A stretch of 64,000 nucleotides of DNA from Sphingomonas kyeonggiensis (GCF_030812785.1 NZ_JAUSTJ010000001.1:806001-870000); one strand, 5' to 3'. Shown: positions 1 through 8,199, numbered from the stretch's first letter. The notes: generated by a model from the letters alone, not told the origin. Numbers and translations: made by a program.

Positions 1-1082
1 CTGGCGAGGCCCGCTTCCTGGCGCTGGATGCGGGCCACGGCCTCGGCCACCGCGGCGGCGCGCGAATGCTGCGCGGCGGGGGCCTGGCGGCGCTCGGCAA
101 GGCCGGCGGGCTGCGATCGCTCGACTGCGTCGGCGGCGGCGCCCGCCCGCTCGGCCAGGCCACGCCACACTGCGCCGAGACGGAAGCCGATCGCCACGCG
201 CGCCGCCATGCCGAGGCCGGCGACCAGCGCCAGGCCGAAGGCGAGCGCGGTCACGAACAGCTCGTTGGTCGCGCCGCCGATCGGCAGCCCCGCCGCGCGC
301 TTCTGGAGCAAATCCGCGAGCCAGGGCTCGAGCAGCGCGAGCTCGACGCCGAGCAGGACCGTCACGGCCACTGCGCCGAGCATCGCCGCGACGAGCCCGC
401 GCACCCAGCCTTCGAACAGGCTGCGCGTCCCTTCGAACAGCAGCAGCGCGATGAAGAAGGGGCCGAGCGCGAGCAGCAGGCCGGCGACCAGCCGGACCGC
501 GGCATAGGCGGCGATGGTCGCGGTGAGGAAGGTCGCGCGCGCGGTGCCGAGCGCGAAGGGGCCGACGATGCTCGGCGGCTCGGGATTGGGCTCGGCGACG
601 GCGACCGGCTGCCCGTCCGCGCCGGTGCGCACGCGGGTGGCCACCAGGTTCGAGCCGGTGCCGATCGCGTTGAGCGCGACCAGTCCGTTGTCCACCTGTT
701 GCAGCCGCACGACCAGCCCGCCGCTGGATCCCGGCAGTCCGGCGCTCCCGCCCGCGCCGGCGGCAAGCTCGGCCGGGCCGTGCATCGTCACGTCATAGGC
801 GAGCGTGCGATAGGCGTTCCAGTTGGTCGCAAGGGCGAGCACCACGCCAATCTTGACCAGCGCCATCACCCCTTCGCGGACACCCGGCGTGTCGCCGAAC
901 AGCAGCCGATAGCCGTAAAAGGCGATGAACAGCGTGAGCAGTCCGGTGAGCAGCAGCGACAGCGGCGATCCCGGTGCGGCTGCAGCCTGGTAGCCGGCGG
1001 CGCCGATCGTCTGCGCCTGGCAGTCGACGAAGGTCAGGACACTCTGGAGATAGGCGCCGTCGGTGATGCCCGAGCAGGTCAT
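1..1082 (-). CDS. virB6: VirB6/TrbL-type inner-membrane T4SS protein (partial)
   Basis: A reading frame with no stop runs from an ATG at 1082 to the window edge, so the C-terminus is missing (at least 359 codons are present). The ATG overlaps the stop of virB4 in a GCATGA junction, which fixes the start and shows translational coupling. The protein begins MTCSGITDG, then alternates long hydrophobic segments (for example LLLTGLLTLFIAFYGYRLLF near residues 40-60) with a soluble loop and a second membrane block rich in Ala, Leu and Gly. Polytopic proteins at this operon position are VirB6/TrbL, the inner-membrane channel component of type IV secretion. A charged, Ala/Gln-rich tail begins before the edge. 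The family call rests on topology and gene order more than on a diagnostic motif. Confidence 0.8.
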   Translation of the reverse strand, partial: MTCSGITDGAYLQSVLTFVDCQAQTIGAAGYQAAAAPGSPLSLLLTGLLTLFIAFYGYRLLFGDTPGVREGVMALVKIGVVLALATNWNAYRTLAYDVTMHGPAELAAGAGGSAGLPGSSGGLVVRLQQVDNGLVALNAIGTGSNLVATRVRTGADGQPVAVAEPNPEPPSIVGPFALGTARATFLTATIAAYAAVRLVAGLLLALGPFFIALLLFEGTRSLFEGWVRGLVAAMLGAVAVTVLLGVELALLEPWLADLLQKRAAGLPIGGATNELFVTALAFGLALVAGLGMAARVAIGFRLGAVWRGLAERAGAAADAVERSQPAGLAERRQAPAAQHSRAAAVAEAVARIQRQEAGLA

Positions 1083-3433
1083 GCGACCTCCAGCAGCCGG
1101 GGCAGCCATTCCGCCGGATCCTCGCCATGCTCGGCGCGGATCTGGTCGAGCAGCCGCACGGTGCGCTCGCGGCCGGAAAGGATAGTGAGCAGCTCGCGCT
1201 CGCCGCTCAGATTGAGACGCGCGACGACGCTTTCATTGCCGTGCTTGATCAGGAAACAATGCGCATTGTCCGGCAAGGTGCGCACCAGATCATATTCATG
1301 CTCGGTGAGCCCGAAGCCTTCCATATAGTCGCTGGCCCGCGCCTTGGGATTGGCCATGAAGATCTGCGTCGCTGCCTGCTCGATGATCGCGCTGGCGATG
1401 CGGCTCTCGAGCGCGTCCTGCGCGCTCTGCGTGGCGAAGCCGACGATGCCGTTCCGCTTGCGGATCGTCTTCTCCCAATCCTTGATCCGGCGGACGAATA
1501 CTTCGTCGTCGAGCGCCTTCCAGCCCTCGTCGACCACGATGATCGCCGGCGTGCCGTCGAGCCGTTCCTCGACCCGGTGGAAGAGATACATCATCGCCGG
1601 CGTGCGGACGATGGCGTCGTCGAGGATCTGGGTCATGTCGAACCCGACCGTGTCGGCGGTCAGGTCGGTCAGGTCCCGGGCGTTGTCGAACAGCCAGGCA
1701 CGCTCGCCGTCGCCCCACCAGGGCCGCAGGCGCGCCCACAGGTCAGCACCATGCGGCCGGTGGCTGCCGCGGAACAGCGCCACCAGATGGCGCAGCCGCC
1801 GCTGTTCGGCGGGCTGGCCGAAATTGGCGTCGATCGCGTCCTTGATCTGGGCGAGCTCGTCAATGTCCGCTCCCCCGGCGAGCAGCGCGACCCAGTCGAT
1901 CAGGAACTGGCGATTGGCGGGGTTGTCCTCCATCTGGAGCGGGTTGAGGCCCGAGGCCGTGCCGGGCCGTAACAGGTCGTAGCGCCCGCCGACCGCGCGC
2001 AGGAACGGCTCGGCGCCGCGATCCTTGTCGAAGAAGATGATGCGCGGGGCGAACTTGCGGCTCTGCGCGAGCAGGAAATTGAGCACCACCGTCTTGCCCG
2101 AGCCGGAGGGGCCGATCACGGTGAAATTGCCCAGGTCGCCGTGATGGAAGTTGAAGTGATAGGGGCCGGCCGCGGTGGTCTCGAGCAGGGTCACCGCCTC
2201 GCCCCAATGGTTGCCCGCCGCCTGGCCCTGGGGCAGGTTGTGGCCATTGGCGAAGCCGGCGAAATTGGCCGTCGAGATCAGCCCCCGCCGGGCGATATAT
2301 TTGAAGTTGCCGGGAAACTGCGCCCAGAAGGCCGGCTCGAGCGCGATCTCCTCGCGCACCGCGATGATGCCGAGATCGGCGAGCGTCGCCTGCACCTCGG
2401 CCACGCCCTGGTCGACCTCAGCCAGCGTCGCGCCCCGCACCGCGATGGTCATGTGATGCTCGCCAAAGCCGGCGCGCCCGGCGGCGACCTCGTCCTTGGC
2501 GCCGGACAGGTCGGCGCGCAGGCTCACCGCCTCGTCCTCCGCCGAGCGCATCCGGCGGAGCGCCAGGTTCATCTTCGACAGCGCGACCTGGCGCTCGACG
2601 AAGCCGAAGCTCTGCGAGATGGTGGTTTCGAAGGGCAGGCGCAGCAGTTCGTCGAGCATGCCGGGCGCCGACTGGCCCGGATAATCCTTGATCGAGACCA
2701 TCGCCACGAAGCTGCGCGGAGACGGGCCCGCTGCCCCGAGCTCGATCGTCTCCTGCCCGAAGCTGATCCGGCGATAGGGCAGATAGGCGCCGGCATCCTG
2801 CATCGGCAGCAGCACCGGCCGGACCTCGCCATTGTAGAGCGAGGACAGGAATTCGAGCGGCTCGGAGCAATTGCCCTGCGGGGTCTGGTAGACCGAGAGC
2901 AGCTTGGGCGCATAGCTGCCGAGCGACGCGACCAGCGCCTCGCGGGCGGTGTCGAGCGCGCGCAGGTCGTGCACGGTATTGGCGGCTGCCGGGGTGCCGC
3001 GCAACCGGTCGAGCAGGCCCATCCGGCCCTGGAGCGGGCGCCGGATCAGCGTGAGGAACAGGTCGTTGGTATAGAGCCGCCGCTCGGCCAGCCGCGCGCG
3101 CCATGCGTCGTCGAGCCGGGCCGAGAAGGCATCGGGAAAGCTGGCGTCGAGCTCGGGCTCGATCGCCCGGCGCACGACATGATAATAGACCGCGAAGCGC
3201 GAGGAGCCGATCGACTGGAGCATCGCGTCGCGCAGGCGCTTGCGATAGTTGAGCTCCTCGGTGTCGGCGGTCTCGAACAACAGGCCGCGCAGCTGGATCA
3301 CCTGGAGCAGCATGCCGTCCCGCGTTTCGACCGTATGATCGTCGACGTGGCGGGCATAGGGCAGGTGCCGTCCGGCCGGCGCCTCACGCGCGACGACCTT
3401 CGGATCGCGCGTCAAGGCCGGTAGGAGTTGCAT
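1079..3433 (-). CDS. virB4: VirB4-type T4SS ATPase
   Basis: About 784 residues, the usual VirB4/TrbE size. VirB4 is the cytoplasmic ATPase that powers pilus assembly and substrate transfer. The Walker A motif GPSGSGKT lies in the C-terminal half, the Walker B strand is IIVVDEGWKAL, and a downstream AQSAQDAL-type motif matches the family. The start at 3433 (MQLLPALTR) was preferred over an in-frame ATG at 3466: it leaves a short overlap with virB3, typical of this operon, and gives a conventional N-terminus. Its stop overlaps the virB6 start by four bases. Order virB2-virB3-virB4-virB6 agrees with VirB operons, although a virB5-like gene is not between virB4 and virB6 here. Confidence 0.93.
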   Translation of the reverse strand: MQLLPALTRDPKVVAREAPAGRHLPYARHVDDHTVETRDGMLLQVIQLRGLLFETADTEELNYRKRLRDAMLQSIGSSRFAVYYHVVRRAIEPELDASFPDAFSARLDDAWRARLAERRLYTNDLFLTLIRRPLQGRMGLLDRLRGTPAAANTVHDLRALDTAREALVASLGSYAPKLLSVYQTPQGNCSEPLEFLSSLYNGEVRPVLLPMQDAGAYLPYRRISFGQETIELGAAGPSPRSFVAMVSIKDYPGQSAPGMLDELLRLPFETTISQSFGFVERQVALSKMNLALRRMRSAEDEAVSLRADLSGAKDEVAAGRAGFGEHHMTIAVRGATLAEVDQGVAEVQATLADLGIIAVREEIALEPAFWAQFPGNFKYIARRGLISTANFAGFANGHNLPQGQAAGNHWGEAVTLLETTAAGPYHFNFHHGDLGNFTVIGPSGSGKTVVLNFLLAQSRKFAPRIIFFDKDRGAEPFLRAVGGRYDLLRPGTASGLNPLQMEDNPANRQFLIDWVALLAGGADIDELAQIKDAIDANFGQPAEQRRLRHLVALFRGSHRPHGADLWARLRPWWGDGERAWLFDNARDLTDLTADTVGFDMTQILDDAIVRTPAMMYLFHRVEERLDGTPAIIVVDEGWKALDDEVFVRRIKDWEKTIRKRNGIVGFATQSAQDALESRIASAIIEQAATQIFMANPKARASDYMEGFGLTEHEYDLVRTLPDNAHCFLIKHGNESVVARLNLSGERELLTILSGRERTVRLLDQIRAEHGEDPAEWLPRLLEVA

Positions 3434-3696
3434 TGCCAGATCTTGTGATTGCGCACCCGCGGGCAACGGCTCACCCGCGCCAGCCAGAGGTCGAAGAAGC
3501 GCGGTTCGCGCAGGCAGGCGAGCACGCCTGCCAGGTGGATGACGAGCGCCGCGACCACTGCCCAGACCGATTTGAAGATCAGGAACAGCTCGGTGGCGAT
3601 GATCGCGTTGGCGACGAAATAGCTATAGGTCACGCCCGCAAACATCTGCGGACGCGTAAGCGCCACGAAAAGGGGGTCGCGTTCGAGCCCGTTCAT
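3412..3696 (-). CDS. virB3: VirB3-type T4SS membrane protein
   Basis: 94 residues. The N-terminus MNGLERDPLFVALTRPQM is typical of VirB3/TrbD, where a short cytoplasmic segment containing DPLF and LTRP precedes two membrane helices. Those helices (roughly residues 25-60) are visible as a hydrophobic block broken by a lysine. VirB3 is a small inner-membrane partner of VirB4, and in some systems the two are fused. The gene begins directly after the virB2 stop and its 3' end overlaps virB4, so the three are translated as one unit. Confidence 0.9.
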   Translation of the reverse strand: MNGLERDPLFVALTRPQMFAGVTYSYFVANAIIATELFLIFKSVWAVVAALVIHLAGVLACLREPRFFDLWLARVSRCPRVRNHKIWQCNSYRP

Positions 3697-4050
3697 CTAC
3701 TGGCCGAGCTGGGCGCTGGTCTGGATGCCCGCGACGATGCTCGCGGCTCCGAACAGGATGAAGCAGCCCAGGATGACGGTGGCGCCGTAGCGCCAGTTGA
3801 TCCGGCCCGTGAGCATCAGCAGCCCGACCGACGCCACTGCAATCACCGCGACCACGGTCGCCACTGTGCCCAGCAGGGTGCCCTGCAGCCATTGCACGGC
3901 GCCGACGATCACACCCGAGCCGGCGGGATCGGCAGTCAGCTCCTGAGCCCAAGCGGTGGCGGGCGAAAGCAGCGCCGAAACGCAGCTTGCGCGCAACAAT
4001 AGGCCCTTGGTGCGGATCGACAAAACCAGTCCCCTTCGATTGAAATCCAA
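3697..4050 (-). CDS. virB2: VirB2/TrbC-type pilin
   Basis: 117 residues with a signal-peptide-like N-terminus ending around AWA-QE (residues 34-37), followed by two hydrophobic segments separated by a short polar loop (GRINWRYG). This is the standard architecture of VirB2/TrbC pilins, which form the T4SS pilus. It is the first gene of the visible virB operon. The N-terminus before the signal peptide is longer than usual, so a downstream start is possible. The roughly 180 bp between this gene and the rtcR 3' end hold no recognisable gene. Confidence 0.87.
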   Translation of the reverse strand: MDFNRRGLVLSIRTKGLLLRASCVSALLSPATAWAQELTADPAGSGVIVGAVQWLQGTLLGTVATVVAVIAVASVGLLMLTGRINWRYGATVILGCFILFGAASIVAGIQTSAQLGQ

Positions 4051-4229
4051 TACTGCGCGGCGCGAGGCCGATTGCCAATGGCTGCAACCGGCAATTTTGC
4101 CACGGACGCACCGATTTGGGCCCGATTAGGCCATCGTGCAGGCCGCGACAAACCCGACTTTCCTTGCGGTACGGCTGGCAGCGTCCAGCAAACACCTCGA
4201 TACGCCGCCGGTCCGCTATGCTGCGACGG

Positions 4230-5828
4230 TCAGGCCTGGGTCACGCCAGGCCAATCCAGCTCGAACCGGGCGAGATATTTGCGCAGCCGGTCCGCATCGT
4301 TTGCCGATGTCCGGCGGGTGCGCGATGCGGCGAAGAGCGTGCGGCCGGCTTCCGAAAGCGAGCGGCTCTTCCGGCAGATGCGGATCGTCTCGGCGAGCTG
4401 CACGCGGTCGAAGGGATCGATTTCGGCCAGGGCTACGGGCGCCAGGATTTCGCTCAGCAAGTCCGTGCCGTCGTCACGCTGGCCGGACCAAAGGCGCTGC
4501 AGGCGCCCGATCTCGGCTTCGACGCAGTCCATGTCGATGCGGCCCTTGGGGCTCAGCGTCGCCATGCGCGTGACGCTCGCCGCCAGATCGCGGAAATTGC
4601 CGGGCCAGCTTGCGCCCGGGCCGGTCGCGAAGGCGAGATAGCGCTGACGCGCTTCCTTGTTGAAGCTGGCGCGGTCGCCCTCGCGCTCTGCGAAACGGTC
4701 GAGCTCATAGTCGAGATTGGGTTCGATGTCCTCGCGCCGCTCGGCCAGGCCGGGCAGGCGGAAGGTCCACAGGTTGAGCCGCGCATAAAGATCGTCGCGG
4801 AAGGTGCCGGCGGCCACGGCCTCGCCCAGATCGCGGTTGGTGCCCGCGATCAACTGGAACTCCGACGCCGCTTCCTTGTCCGAGCCCACGGGCAGGAAAC
4901 GTTTGTCCTCGATCGCGCGCAGGATCATGGCCTGCTCGTCGAGTCCCAGTTCGCCGATCTCGTCGAGGAACAGCATTCCCTTGTCGGCCGTGCGCAGCAG
5001 TCCGGGCCGGTCAGCGACCGCGCCGGTGAACGCGCCCTTGCGATGTCCGAACAGCGCGGACATCGCGCCATCGCCCTTGAGGGTCGCGCAATTCACTTCG
5101 ACAAAGGTGCCGGCGATCTGGTGCTTGAGGCGCTTCAACTCGTAGATGCGGCGGGCAAGCTGGCTCTTGCCTGCCCCGGTCGGGCCCATCAGCAGGATGG
5201 GCGCCTTTGAGCGCAACGCCACCCGCTCGATCTCGTCGATCATGCGATTGAAGGTGGCACTCTGCGTCGCGATGCCGGATTTCAAGAACGAGGTGCTTTC
5301 CTCGGTCGCCGCGGCGAAGCGCGTGGCGATGCTGTCATAGCGCGATAGGTCGAGATCGATCGCCGTCCAGCGGCCCGGCGCGCCGCCATCTTCCGCGCGC
5401 TTGGCTGGCTGGGTCTGCAGAAGCCGGCCGGGCAGGTAGCGCGCCTCGGTCAGCAGGAACAGACAGATCTGGGCGACGTGCGTGCCGGTGGTGATATGGA
5501 CCAGATAGTCCTCGGCATCGGGATCGAAGGGCTCGGCGCGGGCGAAGTCGAGCAGCTTGCCGTAGACTTCCTCGAAATCCCAGGGATCGTGGAAATCGAG
5601 CCGGCGCAAATCGACGCGCGTCTCGGGCGAGACCGACTGGATATCCTCCGCGACATATTCGGCGAGGCGGCTGTGCGGCCGGCCATGGAGCAGGATGAAG
5701 CGATCGACGCGCAGGTCCTCATGCATCGTCAGCGCGACCGAGGGGCGCCACTTGTTCCAGCGCGATGGCCCGAACTTGCTCGCATCGAGCGTGGAGCCGA
5801 GGAATCCGATCACGGTAAGGGGCTTCAT
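4230..5828 (-). CDS. rtcR: RtcR, sigma54-dependent activator of RNA repair operon
   Basis: Starting at MKPLTVIGFLGSTLD (5828) the protein has 532 residues, the length I recall for E. coli RtcR; an upstream in-frame ATG at 5858 adds ten atypical residues and was rejected. The N-terminal part (about 1-180) is the CARF-like ligand-sensing domain. The AAA+ domain has Walker A GPTGAGKS, the sigma54-contacting loop GAFTGA and Walker B MLFLDEIGEL. The C-terminus is a short helical DNA-binding region. RtcR is known to be held inactive by its CARF domain until an RNA-damage ligand is sensed, then to activate sigma54 promoters. It is transcribed divergently from the rsr-rtcBA operon, exactly as expected for its regulator. 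Confidence 0.96.
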   Translation of the reverse strand: MKPLTVIGFLGSTLDASKFGPSRWNKWRPSVALTMHEDLRVDRFILLHGRPHSRLAEYVAEDIQSVSPETRVDLRRLDFHDPWDFEEVYGKLLDFARAEPFDPDAEDYLVHITTGTHVAQICLFLLTEARYLPGRLLQTQPAKRAEDGGAPGRWTAIDLDLSRYDSIATRFAAATEESTSFLKSGIATQSATFNRMIDEIERVALRSKAPILLMGPTGAGKSQLARRIYELKRLKHQIAGTFVEVNCATLKGDGAMSALFGHRKGAFTGAVADRPGLLRTADKGMLFLDEIGELGLDEQAMILRAIEDKRFLPVGSDKEAASEFQLIAGTNRDLGEAVAAGTFRDDLYARLNLWTFRLPGLAERREDIEPNLDYELDRFAEREGDRASFNKEARQRYLAFATGPGASWPGNFRDLAASVTRMATLSPKGRIDMDCVEAEIGRLQRLWSGQRDDGTDLLSEILAPVALAEIDPFDRVQLAETIRICRKSRSLSEAGRTLFAASRTRRTSANDADRLRKYLARFELDWPGVTQA

Positions 5829-5976
5829 GATTATACGATAAGATAAAGAGCGATCCATATCGATAGGAAAATAGCACCGCTTCGATTGCAGTCAAAATCC
5901 TCGATCCGGTGAGGAGGAGAATAAAATCGCGTTAAAGCAGTGTCTTGTGAGAAATCCTCCGGTCCCTCCGGCAAAT
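5829..5976. promoter_or_regulatory. rtcR/rsr intergenic control region
   Basis: This is the upstream half of the divergent region between rtcR and the sigma54 promoter, where RtcR enhancer sites are expected. A perfect 8-bp palindrome TATCGATA lies at 5858-5865, and the pentamer CGATA recurs at 5836-5840 and 5861-5865. The stretch is visibly richer in A/T than its surroundings. Binding of RtcR to these particular sequences is inference only. Confidence 0.45.
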
Positions 5977-5993
5977 TGGCACGCCCGCTGCAA
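5977..5993 (+). promoter_or_regulatory. Sigma54 (-24/-12) promoter of the rsr-Y RNA-rtcBA operon
   Basis: The sequence TGGCACG, four bases, then CTGCAA puts the -24 GG at 5978-5979 and the -12 GC at 5990-5991. The 12-base offset is the spacing required by sigma54 holoenzyme. It lies about 190 bp upstream of the rsr start and downstream of the rtcR gene, which encodes a sigma54 activator. Transcription should begin near 6002-6004, so the tRNA-Pro-like gene and everything to rtcA would be on the induced transcript. Confidence 0.88.
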
Positions 5994-6089
5994 TGTTTTC
6001 GGTGTCGGACGGGGAGTTGTCGAACCTTCCAGCCCGGCGGCGGAAATGCGGGGCGGCCGGAATGGGCTGGCCGCCCCCGAACATATTCA

Positions 6090-6167
6090 CAGGGCGTAGC
6101 TCAGGCTGCGCAGAGCGCCCGCCTTGGGAGCGGGAGGTCGCAGGTTCAAATCCTGCCGCCCTGACCA
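6090..6167 (+). tRNA. tRNA-Pro(UGG)-like gene in the operon leader
   Basis: A 78-nt cloverleaf with encoded CCA. The acceptor stem pairs CAGGGCG (6090-6096) with CGCCCTG (6157-6163), followed by A73 and CCA. The D stem is GCTC/GAGC, the anticodon stem CCCGC/GCGGG closes the loop CTTGGGA (anticodon UGG, G37), and the T arm is GCAGG-TTCAAAT-CCTGC. C1:G72, A73 and UGG are proline features. The D loop (AGGCTGCGCA) does not show the usual adjacent G18-G19 at its normal place, so this may be a diverged or mimic tRNA. It sits between the sigma54 promoter and the rsr ribosome binding site, an unusual position that suggests a link to RNA repair. Confidence 0.82.
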
Positions 6168-6184
6168 TGTTGAGGAGTTGGACG

Positions 6185-7735
6185 ATGGCCAACAAGGGAC
6201 TGTTCGCTTCGGCGATCGCACGATTGATGCCGGCAACGGACACGGTGAACCAGGCGGGAGCGCCGGCTTACGGCTATGGGCCCGAGCACAAGCTCGCCCA
6301 GATCGCCGCGACCGGCACGCTGGCCGACACGTTCTACGACGCGGCCGAGACGCAGCTGGCCGATGTGCTGGCGGCGGCCCAGGCCTGCGACCCCGAATTC
6401 GTGGCGCAGGCGGCGGTCTATGCCCGCCAGTCCGGCGCGATGAAGGACATGCCGGCACTGCTGGCGGCGTATCTGACGGTTGCCGATCCGGATCTCGCGA
6501 TCCGGGTGTTCAACCGGGTGATCGACAATGGGCGGATGCTGCGCAACTTCGTGCAGATCATGCGCTCGGGACAGGTCGGGCGCACCTCGCTCGGCTCGCG
6601 GCCGAAGCGGCTGGTCCAGCGCTGGCTGGAGCAGGCGTCGATGCCGCAGCTGATGGCGGCGGCGACCGGCCAGGATCCGAGCCTGGCGGACGTGGTGCGC
6701 ATGGTCCACCCCAAGCCCGCCGATGCGGCGCGGCGCGCTTTCTATGGCTGGCTGATCGGGCGTCCCTATGATGTTGCCGCGCTGCCTGCCGAAATCGCGG
6801 CGTTCGAAGCGTGGAAGGCCGATCGGTCGCTCCCGCTGCCGCCGGTCCCGTTCGAGTGGCTGACCGCCTTCTCGCTGACCGCGGAAGACTGGGCGGTGCT
6901 GTCGACCCGGATCGGGTGGCAGGCGCTGCGGATGAACCTCAACACGCTGGCGCGCAGCGGCGCGTTCGACGTGAAGGGAGTCGCCGAGGCGGTGGCCGCG
7001 CGGCTGGCGGATGCGGAGGCGATCGCGAAGGTGCGGCCGATGCCGTACCAGCTGATGGTCGCGCTGGACCAGGCGCGCGAGAGCGTGCCGCTCAAGGTCC
7101 AGGCGGCGCTGGAGGATGCGCTCGAGCAGTCGCTCGTCCGCGTGCCGAAGGTGCCGGGCCATGTGGTCGTCTGCCCCGACGTGTCGGGATCGATGGCCTC
7201 GCCGGTGACGGGCTACCGCAAGGGGGCTTCGTCGGCGGTGCGATGCATCGATGTCGCGGCCCTGGTCGCGGCGGCGATGCTGCGGACCAACCGCGAGACC
7301 CAGGTGGTGCCGTTCGAGAACCATGTCGTGGGCGTCAAGCTCGATCCGCGTGCGCGCCTCGCCGTGAATGCGGCGAAGCTGGCCGCGATCGGCGGGGGCG
7401 GGACCAATGTCTCGGCGCCGCTGGCGATGCTCAACGCGATGCGGGCTGCCGTCGACCTGGTGGTGATCGTCTCGGACAACCAGTCCTGGGTCGATTCGGT
7501 CCGGGGCGGGGCGACCGCGACGCTGCGCGAGTGGAACGAGATCAAGCGCCGCAACCCGGCCGCCAAACTCGTCTGCATCGATATCCAGCCCTACGGCACC
7601 AGCCAGGCGCCGCAGGGACGGGCAGACATCCTCAATGTCGGGGGCTTCTCCGACGCGGTGTTCGACACGATCGCGCGCTTCGTCTCGGGCGACACGCGCG
7701 ACTGGGTGGGCATCGTCAAGCAAGTGGAGATCTGA
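6185..7735 (+). CDS. rsr: Ro60 orthologue Rsr (TROVE + vWA domains)
   Basis: 516 residues from MANKGLFASAIARL. The start at 6185 has GAGGAG seven bases upstream; longer in-frame starts would translate through the tRNA. The N-terminal two thirds are the HEAT-repeat TROVE ring that binds misfolded RNA and Y RNAs. The C-terminal third is a von Willebrand A domain with the metal-site motif DVSGSM at residue 332, a conserved Thr (GGGTN) and a later acidic site (VSDN). Bacterial Ro60 works with Y RNA and exonucleases in RNA quality control. Here it is followed by five Y-RNA-like units and then rtcB, a layout known from rsr-yrl-rtcBA operons. Confidence 0.96.
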   Translation: MANKGLFASAIARLMPATDTVNQAGAPAYGYGPEHKLAQIAATGTLADTFYDAAETQLADVLAAAQACDPEFVAQAAVYARQSGAMKDMPALLAAYLTVADPDLAIRVFNRVIDNGRMLRNFVQIMRSGQVGRTSLGSRPKRLVQRWLEQASMPQLMAAATGQDPSLADVVRMVHPKPADAARRAFYGWLIGRPYDVAALPAEIAAFEAWKADRSLPLPPVPFEWLTAFSLTAEDWAVLSTRIGWQALRMNLNTLARSGAFDVKGVAEAVAARLADAEAIAKVRPMPYQLMVALDQARESVPLKVQAALEDALEQSLVRVPKVPGHVVVCPDVSGSMASPVTGYRKGASSAVRCIDVAALVAAAMLRTNRETQVVPFENHVVGVKLDPRARLAVNAAKLAAIGGGGTNVSAPLAMLNAMRAAVDLVVIVSDNQSWVDSVRGGATATLREWNEIKRRNPAAKLVCIDIQPYGTSQAPQGRADILNVGGFSDAVFDTIARFVSGDTRDWVGIVKQVEI

Positions 7736-7741
7736 AGATCA

Positions 7742-7902
7742 GGGCCGTGGCGAATGCCGACGGGATTACATTGCTCCAAGGGGAAACCCGAAAGTCCGGA
7801 AAGAGCGCCCGGGAGGCTTTGGCCGAACGGGAGGTGGGGTTTGAGTCCCCCGTTGCAGCGGTAGCTCAAGGACAGTCTCGTCACCCCTCGTCGCCACGGC
7901 CC
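7742..7902 (+). ncRNA. Y-RNA-like unit 1 (tRNA-mimic, largest)
   Basis: A perfect 12-bp terminal helix joins 7742-7753 (GGGCCGTGGCGA) to 7891-7902. The 5' strand continues with GGCGAATG, which fits the GNCGAAN(0-1)G Ro-binding motif I recall for bacterial Y RNAs. An inner helix pairs GACGGGA with TCTCGTC-type sequence near 7876-7882. GATTACA follows at 7764-7770. The tRNA-like part has a T arm (GGGG-TTTGAGT-CCCC, 7836-7850), a short poorly paired acceptor stem with loop TGCA, then TAGCTC of a degenerate D arm. About 65 extra bases (7771-7835) of further hairpin-forming sequence precede the T arm. It begins six bases after the rsr stop. Confidence 0.8.
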
Positions 7903-7912
7903 AACATCAACA

Positions 7913-8052
7913 TCACGGCGAATGCCGGGCAAGGACTACATTGGTAATGCGGGTGTCGCGGGTTTGAGTCCCGCCTGCTCCTTCGGGAGCAGTAGCTCAG
8001 CGATAGAGCACCGGCCCTTCGGGGCAGTCTTTCCCAAATCTCGTCGCCGTGA
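7913..8052 (+). ncRNA. Y-RNA-like unit 2 (permuted tRNA module)
   Basis: The terminal helix pairs 7913-7921 with 8044-8052 (9 bp). The motif GGCGAATG starts the 5' strand, and GACTACA lies at 7934-7940. The core is an almost perfect permuted tRNA: T arm GCGGG-TTTGAGT-CCCGC (7958-7974), 3' acceptor strand CTGCTCC (7975-7981), tetraloop TTCG, 5' acceptor strand GGAGCAG (7986-7992), then TA and D arm GCTC-AGCGATA-GAGC (7995-8009). The Ro-binding stem takes the place of the anticodon arm. Just upstream of the T arm, TTGGTAATGCGG resembles the 3' half of a threonine-type anticodon arm, a possible trace of descent from a tRNA. A GCCC-TTCG-GGGC hairpin follows the D arm. Confidence 0.88.
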
Positions 8053-8062
8053 CCTAATTTAC

Positions 8063-8189
8063 GCTGGCGAATACCGGTGGGACTACATCAGGACCCTGGG
8101 AATGCCGGTTCGATTCCGGCCGGGCGGCAACGTCCGTAGCTCAAATGGATAGAGCACAAGGCATATCTCACCAACACCTCGTCGCCAGC
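8063..8189 (+). ncRNA. Y-RNA-like unit 3 (permuted tRNA module)
   Basis: The terminal helix pairs 8063-8070 (GCTGGCGA) with 8182-8189. The Ro-type motif reads GGCGAATA, one base off the form in units 1, 2 and 5. The inner helix pairs 8076-8082 with 8166-8172, and GACTACA is at 8081-8087. The permuted tRNA core has T arm GCCGG-TTCGATT-CCGGC (8104-8120), a 6-bp acceptor helix (8121-8126 with 8131-8136) capped by a GCAA tetraloop, and D arm GCTC-AAATGGATA-GAGC (8139-8155). The capped acceptor has no CCA end, so it could not be aminoacylated; it mimics tRNA shape only. Confidence 0.87.
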
Positions 8190-8199
8190 ACCAGAACAC

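Noticed and set aside
5993..6184. Earlier in-frame start for Rsr
   Set aside because: It would translate through the tRNA-Pro gene; MANKG at 6185 has a good ribosome binding site and fits Ro60 length.
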